Of a stretch of DNA of 64,000 nt, positions 48,203 through 55,603 are shown piece by piece. Position 1 is the first letter of the stretch. Each line of letters begins with the position of its first letter. The notes below the pieces were generated by a model, which saw only the letters and a program-made list of their open reading frames with translations, was not told the origin of the DNA and did not search any database. Source of the stretch: CAVYXZ01 sp963772595 (GTDB lineage: Bacteria > Chloroflexota > Anaerolineae > Aggregatilineales > Phototrophicaceae); contig CAVYXZ010000014.1 in assembly GCA_963772595.1 (NCBI GenBank), forward strand, positions 577,712-641,711. The letters are read 5' to 3'. A program made the translations under genes and the position numbers.

Positions 48203-48619
48203 TTGATCTACCGCATGTATGACGAGACCAACAAGGGCAACATTGATGTCCTGCGTGAGCTGCTGTCCGACGATTTTGTGAGCTACGGCGGCGCGGGTTT
48301 CCAGGATTTACGCGGGCCGGAAGCCTTTATCGGTCTGTATCGCACCTTCGTCTCTGCCTTCCCCGACCTGCATTTTGACGTGCAGCAGGTCGTCATCGGC
48401 GACAATATGGCCGCCGTGCGCGGTATCCAGACCGGGACGCACAAAGGTAATTTCCTGGGCATGGTCCCTGCCACCGGCAAGCAAGTAGAATGGACCGGGA
48501 CGGCGATCTTCCGCTTCGACGAAGACGGCAAGATCTGCGAGCGCTGGCAGGACCTGGACAACCTCAGTTTGTTTCAACAGCTTGGCGTGATTCCCGCCTT
48601 TGGTTCGGCGGGCGGCTGA
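48203..48619 (+). CDS. SnoaL-like ester cyclase domain, probably continuous with the NmrA fusion
   Basis: The domain reads YRMYDETNKGNIDVLRELLS, DDFVSYGGAGFQDLRGPEAF, HKGNFLGMVPATGKQVEWTG and ERWQDLDNLSLFQQLGVIPA, a normal SnoaL domain of 138 residues. The only start is TTG at 48203 without a ribosome site, and 14 bases separate it from the previous stop. The adjoining frame fuses smoothly to the NmrA-SnoaL protein, so an added or lost base near 48,150 is the likelier cause. Tandem neighbours support this. Confidence 0.7.
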   Translation: MIYRMYDETNKGNIDVLRELLSDDFVSYGGAGFQDLRGPEAFIGLYRTFVSAFPDLHFDVQQVVIGDNMAAVRGIQTGTHKGNFLGMVPATGKQVEWTGTAIFRFDEDGKICERWQDLDNLSLFQQLGVIPAFGSAGG

Positions 48620-48705
48620 GTATAGACAACAGGGTATGGGCAGCCGGATGTGCCGGTCGCCCAATCACCTTCATCCACAGATTTTTGCAGAGAGGACACG
48701 TTTCA

Positions 48706-49119
48706 ATGAGTATTGAACAAAACAAAGCAATCATGCGCCGGATGATCGAAGAAGTCTGGAACAAAGGCAACCTGATGGTGGCAGATGAACTCTTCCACCC
48801 GGATCACTTCAGCCCCAGCGCGCCCGACCTGCCTAAAGGCCCGGAGAGCGTCAAGATGCTGGTCGGCATGTTCCGAGGCGCGATGCCCGATTATCACATG
48901 ACCATCGACCTCATGATGGCCGATGAGCGCAAGGTTGTGGCCCGCTTCACCCAGAGTGGGACGCACATCGGTGCGCCGCTGATGGGCATGGAACCCAGCG
49001 GACGCCGTGCCGAATGGACCGAGATCGGCGTGCTGGAGATCGAAAACGGCCAGATCATCCGCAGTTGGTATGAAGTCGATATGCTGTCGATGATTCAGCA
49101 GTTGAACCCGCAGAATTAG
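48706..49119 (+). CDS. SnoaL-like protein, near-identical copy of the NmrA-fused domain
   Basis: A 137-residue single domain, MSIEQNKAIMRRMIEEVWNK, then the same residues as positions about 304-435 of the 46858 protein with very few changes (for example GRRAEWTE for GRHAEWTE). The DNA is also nearly identical over about 390 bases (47,770-48,150 against 48,720-49,110), so the duplication is recent. ATG 48706 has AGAGGA nine bases upstream. It ends QQLNPQN and is followed by the GMC oxidoreductase gene after 70 bases. Confidence 0.85.
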   Translation: MSIEQNKAIMRRMIEEVWNKGNLMVADELFHPDHFSPSAPDLPKGPESVKMLVGMFRGAMPDYHMTIDLMMADERKVVARFTQSGTHIGAPLMGMEPSGRRAEWTEIGVLEIENGQIIRSWYEVDMLSMIQQLNPQN

Positions 49120-49190
49120 GCCGCGGCCCTTTCTGCGCGCAGCTGACAAAATTTATAGGCGTAGTATCTCAAATACGGGGAGATTCCGTT

Positions 49191-50720
49191 ATGACCGATT
49201 ATGATTTCATTGTCGTGGGAGCGGGTGCGGGTGGTGCCGTCGTCGCCAACCGCTTGAGCGAGATCGCCGACGCTCAGGTTCTGCTTCTGGAGGCCGGCGG
49301 AAACGAGATTCCTGACAACGTGCGCGCGCCGCAGTTGTGGTTCACTCTGCTCGGCTCAGACGTCGATTGGAGCTATAACAGCACGCCGCAGCCTGCACTC
49401 CACGACCGTCAGACCTTCGAGCCGCGCGGCAAGATTCCCGGCGGATCCAGCAATCTGTACCTCATGATGCACATTCGCGGCCATCGTTCGGACTGGGACA
49501 ACTATGCCTATGCTGGCGCTCCTGGTTGGGCCTATGACGATGTGCTGAAATACTTCCAGAAGTCGGAATTGCAGGAAGACGACACCAACCCGACCGGCGG
49601 CAAGCACGGCATGATGAGCGTCATCAATGCCAAAGATCACAACCCGAACCCCACATCTAAAGCCTTCATTGATGCCTGTTTGGAACTGGGCTTTCCGCCC
49701 ACCGATGACTTCAACGGCCCTCAGATGGAAGGCGCGGGCTGGCATCACATCAACATCAAAGATGGCAAGCGGCATGGGGCCAATGAAGCCTACATCGAGC
49801 CGATTGCGGACCGCAAGAACTTCACCATGAGCACCAACTCTTATGCCTCGCGCCTGCTGTTTGAGGGCAATCGCTGCGTGGGTGTGGAGTATATTCAGGA
49901 TGGTGAGACCAAGACCGCGCGTGCGACGAAAGAGGTCATCGTCTGCGGCGGCGCGCTTGAATCGCCCAAACTGCTGATGCTCTCCGGTATCGGCCCTGCC
50001 GATCATCTGGCCGAGCACGACATCGACGTGCTGGTGGATCTGCCGGGTGTGGGCCAGAACTTCCACAATCACGTGCTGACCGGCGTGATCCGCGAGTGCA
50101 AACAGCCGGTGCCGCAGGGCAACCTGAACCTGTCCGAAGCGGCCCTGTTCACCAAGTCCGATCCCGGTTGGGTCGGTCCGGATCTGCAGATCGCCTTTGT
50201 GCATGTCCCCTTCGACATTATCGTCGGCCAGGGACATCCCAATTCGATCAGCATTTTGCCGGGCGTGGTGCGGCCTATGTCGCGCGGTTGGATCAAGCTG
50301 GCAAGCGCCGACCCGATGGATAAGCCGCTGGTCAACCCGAATTACCTGGGCGCGGAATCCGATCTGGAGCGCCTGGTGCAGGCGGTCAAGCTCTCGCGCG
50401 ATATTTTCGCCACTAAAGCCTTCTCCGAATGGGTCGGTGACGAGATGCTGCCGGGGCCGGACGTAAAGACCGACGACGACCTGCGCGAATTCGTCCGCAA
50501 CCGGGCGGATTCCTATCATCATCAGGCCGGGTCCTGCAAGATGGGCCTGGACGAGATGGCCGTTGTGGATCCAGAGCTAAAGGTCTACGGTGTCGAGGGC
50601 TTGCGCGTGGCCGATGCCAGCGTCTACCCTGTCGTCCCCTCTGGCAACTGCCATGCCGAAATCCTGGTCATCGCCGAAAAGTGTGCCGATATGATTAAAG
50701 AGGCGCACGGCTTAAGCTGA
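49191..50720 (+). CDS. GMC-family FAD oxidoreductase (choline dehydrogenase-like)
   Basis: An intact 509-residue GMC enzyme. FAD-binding loop FIVVGAGAGGAVVANRLSE at 6-24, LLLEAGG, and the second signature GGALESPKLLMLSGIGPADH. The C-terminal active-site region reads SYHHQAGSCKMGLDEMAVVD and RVADASVYPVVPSGNCHAEI; the usual His-Asn pair position has NCHAE instead of the common NTNAP, so catalytic details may differ. GMC enzymes oxidise alcohols to aldehydes or ketones. GGGGAG is eight bases before the ATG. It is the last gene before a strong terminator, so it most likely belongs to the SnoaL/tautomerase transcript. Confidence 0.9.
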   Translation: MTDYDFIVVGAGAGGAVVANRLSEIADAQVLLLEAGGNEIPDNVRAPQLWFTLLGSDVDWSYNSTPQPALHDRQTFEPRGKIPGGSSNLYLMMHIRGHRSDWDNYAYAGAPGWAYDDVLKYFQKSELQEDDTNPTGGKHGMMSVINAKDHNPNPTSKAFIDACLELGFPPTDDFNGPQMEGAGWHHINIKDGKRHGANEAYIEPIADRKNFTMSTNSYASRLLFEGNRCVGVEYIQDGETKTARATKEVIVCGGALESPKLLMLSGIGPADHLAEHDIDVLVDLPGVGQNFHNHVLTGVIRECKQPVPQGNLNLSEAALFTKSDPGWVGPDLQIAFVHVPFDIIVGQGHPNSISILPGVVRPMSRGWIKLASADPMDKPLVNPNYLGAESDLERLVQAVKLSRDIFATKAFSEWVGDEMLPGPDVKTDDDLREFVRNRADSYHHQAGSCKMGLDEMAVVDPELKVYGVEGLRVADASVYPVVPSGNCHAEILVIAEKCADMIKEAHGLS

Positions 50721-50742
50721 CCTCACATCTTCGTTAACCTAC

Positions 50743-50771
50743 AAGGACGATCCATCAGGGTCGTCCTTTTT
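50743..50771 (+). terminator. Rho-independent terminator closing the SnoaL array
   Basis: AAGGACGA pairs exactly with TCGTCCTT around a 10-base loop, followed by TTT, 22 bases past the GMC stop. Confidence 0.85.
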
Positions 50772-50864
50772 GGCCCCCGTATGGTACCATCCTACTTGGA
50801 CCCGCTCGCAGGAACTCGGTACACTGGAGTTCCACCCTCGTAAGATTAGATCCGGGAAACGTTT

Positions 50865-51380
50865 ATGATTAAACTCAACGTGGAGACATTCAGACAGCGC
50901 TTTCCACACATCGGTGCGGCGCTCGAAGATGACGAGATCGCGGCGCTGCTCCCCCTGCTGAAAATCCAGATGGTCGAAGCCTCCGAAGCGTTGATCTGCG
51001 AAGGCACCGAAACCGATGCCCTCTACTTTGTCTGGGAAGGCCAGCTTGACGTGGTGATGCACGCCGCGCAGGGCGAATACAAGGTCGCCAGTGTGGAACA
51101 GGGCGCGCTGCTGGGCGAGATTTCCCTGCTCAGCCCCGGCAAAACCACCGCCACCGTGCGCAGTGAATTGGGCTGCATCGCCCTGCACCTGGACCGGCCC
51201 AGCCTGGAAATCTTCTGGGAGAGTCACCCGCACGCGGCCAGTGTGTTTCTCAAAGAGATTAGCCGCTTTGTGGCTCAGCGCATTCGCAGCGCCGACGAAA
51301 TTCTCAAATCACTGAAGCAAACGCAGTCCCACGATTCTGACAAACTTAAGGCTGCGCAGCAGGAACTATTGAAAGGCTGA
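50865..51380 (+). CDS. Cyclic-nucleotide-binding-domain protein
   Basis: A 171-residue single CNMP/CRP-type beta-roll domain without DNA-binding HTH. Key parts: EDDEIAALLPLLKIQMVEAS, the GEISLLSPGKTTATV phosphate-binding cassette (Gly-Glu and an Arg-like position), then a C-terminal helical tail (RFVAQRIRSADEILKSLKQT). It may sense cAMP/cGMP or act as a docking module. It is followed four bases later by a second such domain, so the two are in one operon that begins after the array terminator. Confidence 0.85.
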   Translation: MIKLNVETFRQRFPHIGAALEDDEIAALLPLLKIQMVEASEALICEGTETDALYFVWEGQLDVVMHAAQGEYKVASVEQGALLGEISLLSPGKTTATVRSELGCIALHLDRPSLEIFWESHPHAASVFLKEISRFVAQRIRSADEILKSLKQTQSHDSDKLKAAQQELLKG

Positions 51381-51383
51381 CGC

Positions 51384-51980
51384 ATGAACTTATTCGACAT
51401 TTTGCACCAAAACCCCCACTTTCAGAATCTGCCGAACGAAGAACTCAACGTCCTGAGCGCCGAACTCAAGCTGTCCCGCCACAACGACGGCCACGTCTTC
51501 ATCCAGGAAGGCGAAGCGGGCGACACGGTCTTTCTGGTGATCGAAGGCAGCGTCCTGGTGACGCAGACCATCGACGGCGAAGAACAGGTCGTGGAAACGC
51601 TGTCCAGCGGCAGCTTTTTTGGCCTGCTGGCCCTGATCGACAATGAGCCGCGCACCGCGACCTGCCGCGCGCAAGGTGAGGTAGTGGTCGCTTCGCTGGA
51701 TGCGGCCAGCTATCACGACCTGACCGAAGGCTATGCGCGGATTGCCCTCGCCTTTCAACGCGCGCTAGGGCGCGCAGATCGCATCCGACTTTCGCAGCGT
51801 CAACGAAAATATCCGGGAGATGCTCCAGCACGAAAACCCGGTCATGGCCGACGACCTGGACGTCGATGTAGCCGTAATCGGCGGCGGTCCACTCGGTCTG
51901 TTCTACGCCATGTGGGTCAAGCGCTTCCGGCCCGAAACGCGGATCGTCGTCCTGGAACGGCGCGACCGGCCCGTGCATAA
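51384..51980 (+). CDS. Second cyclic-nucleotide-binding domain, true end disturbed by a frame slip
   Basis: Residues 1-130 are a beta-roll domain: MNLFDILHQNPHFQNLPNEE, FIQEGEAGDTVFLVIEGSVL and FFGLLALIDNEPRTATCRAQ. From ALGRADR (near 51,775) the frame is Arg/Pro-rich and unnatural. Removing one G in the GGG there gives ALGAQIASDFRSVNENIREM, which runs without stop into MLQHENPVMADDLDVDVAV, the N-terminus of the flavoprotein. So the native product is either a cNBD-flavoprotein fusion of about 725 residues or the cNBD ends just before it. Confidence 0.75.
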   Translation: MNLFDILHQNPHFQNLPNEELNVLSAELKLSRHNDGHVFIQEGEAGDTVFLVIEGSVLVTQTIDGEEQVVETLSSGSFFGLLALIDNEPRTATCRAQGEVVVASLDAASYHDLTEGYARIALAFQRALGRADRIRLSQRQRKYPGDAPARKPGHGRRPGRRCSRNRRRSTRSVLRHVGQALPARNADRRPGTARPARA

Positions 51981-53565
51981 AGTCGGCGAGAGCACGCTCT
52001 CCACCACCGTGCGCGCCTTCGTAGCAATGGGCCTGACTCTACCCGTCATGCGCCGCCTCTTTGGCAACAAAGCCGGGCTGCGCTGGTTCTATACGGAAAA
52101 GGATCACGACCGGCTGGACCTCCCCTTCGACATTGTCGATATTGAAGAGACTTACCAGGTCGAGCGCCGCGTCCTGGAGACTGCGCTCCAGTACCTGATG
52201 CGCACGCGCGAAGGACTCGACATCCGAACCGGAGTCCAGGTCGTCATCCGCGAGAGTCAGCTAGAAGGTGAAGTCAAATGCCTGGCCTGCCAGGACGAAG
52301 ACGGTAACAGCTTTTCAGTGCGGGCGAAAATGATCTGCGATGCCTCAGGCCCTGCCAGCCTGCTGCCGCGTCATTTCGATCTGTACCGCAAAGCGCCGGA
52401 GATGCACGACAGCTTCAGCTACAATTCCTACTTCGCCTACTTCCGCCCGGTCAAGCCGCTGCCGGTCGAGTTCTGGGATTACCCGGCCACACGGCACATC
52501 TGCTTCCGTGAGGGCTGGTTGTGGTTCATCAGCCTGATCTCCTGGGAGGCCAATTCGCAGGAGCAGATTGAGGCGATGATTAAGCACCTGATTGACCATC
52601 CCGACCCCACGGACGAGGGTCTGCCGCCGCGCGAAGACCTCGCCGAACAATTCGGCATGACCTACGAGCCGATCTTCAGCATTGGCTTCACCATACGCAC
52701 CGACCGCGATGTCGAGGGCATGAGCATCCGCGAGCGCTTCGAACACTGGGTGAATCAATACCCGGCCATCCGCTGGGTGCTGGATCATTTCGAACTCATC
52801 GAGGCCCCGTATGAGGGCAAGCAGCGCTCCCACTTCGCCTTCATGAACATGCTGCACGATACGACGCAGGTAGCAGGCGATGGCTGGTGCGCAATCGGTG
52901 ATTCGGCGATGTTCATCAACCCCTTCCTGTCGCTGGGATTGAATTATGGCACCGGCACGGCTTATATGGCGGCGAAGGATACGGTGGCCGGGCTGGATGC
53001 CGGAGACCTGTCGCAGGCGGCCTTTAAGAATTATCAAGATTACGTCACGGCCATATTCGAGCAGAAGGTCCGCGAGACGGATGTCGTCTACCGGTCCTTT
53101 AACGATCCTACGTCCTATGAACGCAACCTCGCGGTGATTATCGCCAACGGCATTCTGGACGTGCTGCCACGCGATGGCTACAGCGACAGCGACCCCTACG
53201 TCTTTAATCCCCTTGAGCCGAAGTGGGTCGAGCTGACCAAACAACTGGCGCAGGTGCAGCGGGAGGGTGAGATGACCGGGCGTGACCCCGCTGAGGTGGC
53301 CCTGGATGTCAAGCAGATAATCGACGACTACATCGCTATGCTGCGCGCAACGACCATGCTCAACGAGGTTCCACTGAGCCACTACACGCGCTACTACGAT
53401 GATCTGGGCAACCGCCTGGACGAAGCAAATCAGATGAAAGGGCGCGGCGATTACGAGGCCGTCTTATGCAGCTACTGCAACCTCTACTTCGATGACACCT
53501 TGGTCTGCTGCCCCTACTGCGGCACGCCAAACCATCAGCACAGCCACGCCATGATGAACGAATAG
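51820..53565 (+). CDS. FAD-dependent halogenase-like monooxygenase with C-terminal zinc ribbon
   Basis: A 581-residue flavoprotein: DVAVIGGGPLGLFYAMWVKR (FAD loop near 20), HKVGESTLS at 53-61 as in tryptophan halogenases and related FAD monooxygenases, GWLWFISLIS near 232 where halogenases have W-x-W-x-I-P (here the Pro is Ser), and CAIGDSAMFINPFLSLGLNY as GD motif. The tail has CSYC (550) and CCPYC (564), two Cys pairs of a zinc ribbon, not usual in halogenases. Halogenation is not shown; hydroxylation or reduction is equally possible. The start is in the frame of a probable upstream cNBD fusion. Confidence 0.82.
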   Translation: MLQHENPVMADDLDVDVAVIGGGPLGLFYAMWVKRFRPETRIVVLERRDRPVHKVGESTLSTTVRAFVAMGLTLPVMRRLFGNKAGLRWFYTEKDHDRLDLPFDIVDIEETYQVERRVLETALQYLMRTREGLDIRTGVQVVIRESQLEGEVKCLACQDEDGNSFSVRAKMICDASGPASLLPRHFDLYRKAPEMHDSFSYNSYFAYFRPVKPLPVEFWDYPATRHICFREGWLWFISLISWEANSQEQIEAMIKHLIDHPDPTDEGLPPREDLAEQFGMTYEPIFSIGFTIRTDRDVEGMSIRERFEHWVNQYPAIRWVLDHFELIEAPYEGKQRSHFAFMNMLHDTTQVAGDGWCAIGDSAMFINPFLSLGLNYGTGTAYMAAKDTVAGLDAGDLSQAAFKNYQDYVTAIFEQKVRETDVVYRSFNDPTSYERNLAVIIANGILDVLPRDGYSDSDPYVFNPLEPKWVELTKQLAQVQREGEMTGRDPAEVALDVKQIIDDYIAMLRATTMLNEVPLSHYTRYYDDLGNRLDEANQMKGRGDYEAVLCSYCNLYFDDTLVCCPYCGTPNHQHSHAMMNE

Positions 53566-53583
53566 ACTGTTGCCATAAGTGTT

Positions 53584-53619
53584 GCTGCCAGGATACGACT
53601 GCTAAGTCGCCCTGGCGGC
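53584..53619. terminator. Hairpin between convergent genes
   Basis: GCTGCCAGG/CCTGGCGGC (one G-U) encloses a second exact stem CGACT-GCTA-AGTCG. It lies between the flavoprotein and DUF6924 gene ends. No T tract follows on either strand, so it may be a bidirectional stop or a processing hairpin. Confidence 0.4.
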
Positions 53620-53661
53620 ATCCGGCTCATGTATGTAATGGTCAAACGGGGATGAGGAAGA

Positions 53662-54081
53662 TCAATACGCCGAAAATCCCCGGAAGACGCCATCGTGATC
53701 GACGACCTCAGCGAATTCGGCAAAATCCATGTTGGCAATCGACAGATTATTCTCAACGCTCCAGGCTTCGGAGGGGATCACGCGAAAGCTGCGACCAGGT
53801 GCATCGTACAGATCCACGACCAGGATGCGCTGCTCAGACGACGACAGCGTAAGGGTATCCACGATGAACAGAAAGCTGCGTGGATAGTCTTGCGGGATCA
53901 GCGAGAGCACCTGCTCGACACTGATCCCAGCATAGGATGGCTCACTGAGGAACGACACGTAGGCCTTGAAGTCGCCCACTGGTTGCTCAATGGCAGCGCA
54001 GATCGACTGCCACGCCGGCTCATCTGAAAAGTCCGTGCGCAAAACCAGGCTATCCAGCGTGTCTGGAATCGCGTTCATCAT
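53662..54081 (-). CDS. DUF6924 domain protein
   Basis: The 139-residue protein (PDTLDSLVLRTDFSDEPAWQ, SLIPQDYPRSFLFIVDTLTL, ILVVDLYDAPGRSFRVIPSE, WSVENNLSIANMDFAEFAEV) matches the DUF6924 layout, where one domain of about 130 residues has no known function and often sits with actinobacterial genes. The ATG overlaps the stop of the MoaD-like gene as ATGA, so the two are translated together. No signal peptide. Confidence 0.72.
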   Translation of the reverse strand: MMNAIPDTLDSLVLRTDFSDEPAWQSICAAIEQPVGDFKAYVSFLSEPSYAGISVEQVLSLIPQDYPRSFLFIVDTLTLSSSEQRILVVDLYDAPGRSFRVIPSEAWSVENNLSIANMDFAEFAEVVDHDGVFRGFSAY

Positions 54082-54374
54082 CCGCCCGCCAGCGCGCCGA
54101 TGATGCGGAAGGGCTGCTTTCCCGTCACAACCTCGACCGGCAGAACCGCGTCCGCTGGCTGGTGAGAAAGGTCCTCACCGCAGGCAAAAAAGCGGATGAA
54201 GGGGCGGCGCTCCTGGGTCGCCATGTCGCGGATCGTCCCACGCAGCATCGGGTAAGCCGCCTCCAGTGCGTCCAGGATCGCTCCTTGAGTCACCGGTCCC
54301 TCGATTTGGAGCGCAACGGGACCGCTTACGTGCGCCAGATCGCGCAGGTGTGTAGGCAGCGTTACCGTAATCAT
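54078..54374 (-). CDS. MoaD/ThiS-like ubiquitin-fold protein ending in Gly-Gly
   Basis: A 98-residue beta-grasp protein: ITVTLPTHLRDLAHVSGPVA, QGAILDALEAAYPMLRGTIR, and a C-terminus GALAGG. The exposed Gly-Gly is the site that MoaD, ThiS and related sulphur carriers use for adenylation and thiocarboxylate formation. No E1-like (MoeB/ThiF) gene is in the window. Its ATG overlaps the stop of the BNR/sialidase-like gene, and its stop overlaps DUF6924, so all three are one operon. Pairing of a BNR propeller with a MoaD protein recurs in bacteria (recollection). Confidence 0.75.
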   Translation of the reverse strand: MITVTLPTHLRDLAHVSGPVALQIEGPVTQGAILDALEAAYPMLRGTIRDMATQERRPFIRFFACGEDLSHQPADAVLPVEVVTGKQPFRIIGALAGG

Positions 54375-55487
54375 GGCAGAATTTGCACCTCAACAGATAG
54401 TACTGCCGGCAAATCGTGGACAATCGGCATCCAATGATCGCCCAAATCGGCAGACACGTAAACCTGTCCGCCGGTAGTGCCCAGATAGAGACCGCAGGAA
54501 TCCAGCGAGTCTACCGCCAGGGCGTTACGCAGGATATTGACGTAGCAGTTGCTTTGCGGCAGCCCATTGGTCAGCGCTTCCCAGTCATTGCCACCGGAGC
54601 GGCTGCGATAGAACTCTCAGCTTACCCTCAGGCGGGAAATGATGCGAGTCGCTGGTGATTGGCACCACGTAAATAGTATCCGGTTCGTGGGCATGGACGG
54701 CGATGGGAAAGCCGAAATCGCTGGGCAGGTTGCCGCTGACTTCGTGCCATGAGTCGCCTGAATTGTCCGAGCGCATCACGTCCCAGTGCTTCTGCATAAA
54801 CAGGATATTCGGACGCGAAGGGTGCATGGCGATACTGTGGACACAGTGCCCGACCTCGGCTTCGGCATCCGGCAGTTCAAAGTTCGATTTCAAGCCGTCG
54901 TTGACCGGACGCCAGGTGGCACCGCCATCGTCCGTGCGGAAAGCGCCTGCGGCGGAGATCGCCACGAACATGCGCTGGGGATCATTGGAATCAAGGAGAA
55001 TGGTATGCAGGCACATGCCGCCCGCGCCGGGCTGCCACAGGTTGCCTTTGACGTCGCGCAGACCGGGCAGTTCCTGCCAGCTTTTGCCGCCATCGCTCGT
55101 GTGAAACAGGGCCGCGTCCTCAACACCCGCATACACGGAGTCCGGGTCGGTCGGTGAGGGTTCGAGATGCCAGACGCGCTTGAATTCCCAGGGGTGCTGC
55201 GAGCCATCGTACCATTGATGCGTGCCGGGCGTGCCGTCGTAGGCAAATTCATTGCCGACGGTTTCCCATGTCTTGCCCGCATCGTCGGAACGCTGCATCA
55301 CCTGACCAAACCAGCCGCTGGACTGTGACGCATACAGACGGTCCGGGTCAGCAGGCGTCCCGGTAATGTGATAGATTTCCCAGCCGGGGAAGTGCGGCCC
55401 CTCGACCGTCCAGTCTTTGCGCTGCTCATCCGAACGCAGAACGAACGCGCCTTTACGTGTGCCAACAAGAACACGAACTTCACTCAT
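54371..55487 (-). CDS. BNR/sialidase-like beta-propeller, frame slip near the 3' end
   Basis: The protein starts MSEVRVLVGTRKGAFVLRSD and has repeated S-x-D-x-G-x-x-W blades: QRSDDAGKTWETVG, HTSDGGKSWQELPG, RTDDGGATWRPVND, RSDNSGDSWHEVSG. Such Asp-box propellers are seen in sialidases, VPS10/YCF48-like proteins and many uncharacterised enzymes; no catalytic sialidase residues are certain. The direct frame ends KLRVLSQPLRWQ, but near 54,605 one base leads to SGGNDWEALTNGLPQSNCYV and the proper end VEVQILP with TGA at 54371 overlapping the next ATG. ATG 55487 follows AAGGA at seven bases. Confidence 0.75.
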
Positions 55488-55603
55488 GGTCATATCCTTT
55501 AAGACATATACTGGATTGCCTCAAGAATAGAACTTTTGTTCTCTGTTGTCAAGTGGGATTATGAACTCGCCTGGAAGATAATACGAAGTACTCCCACCTG
55601 TTG

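Noticed and set aside
41317..50720. A classical aromatic polyketide cluster
   Set aside because: SnoaL domains suggested it, but no ketosynthase, acyl carrier or acyltransferase occurs in the window.
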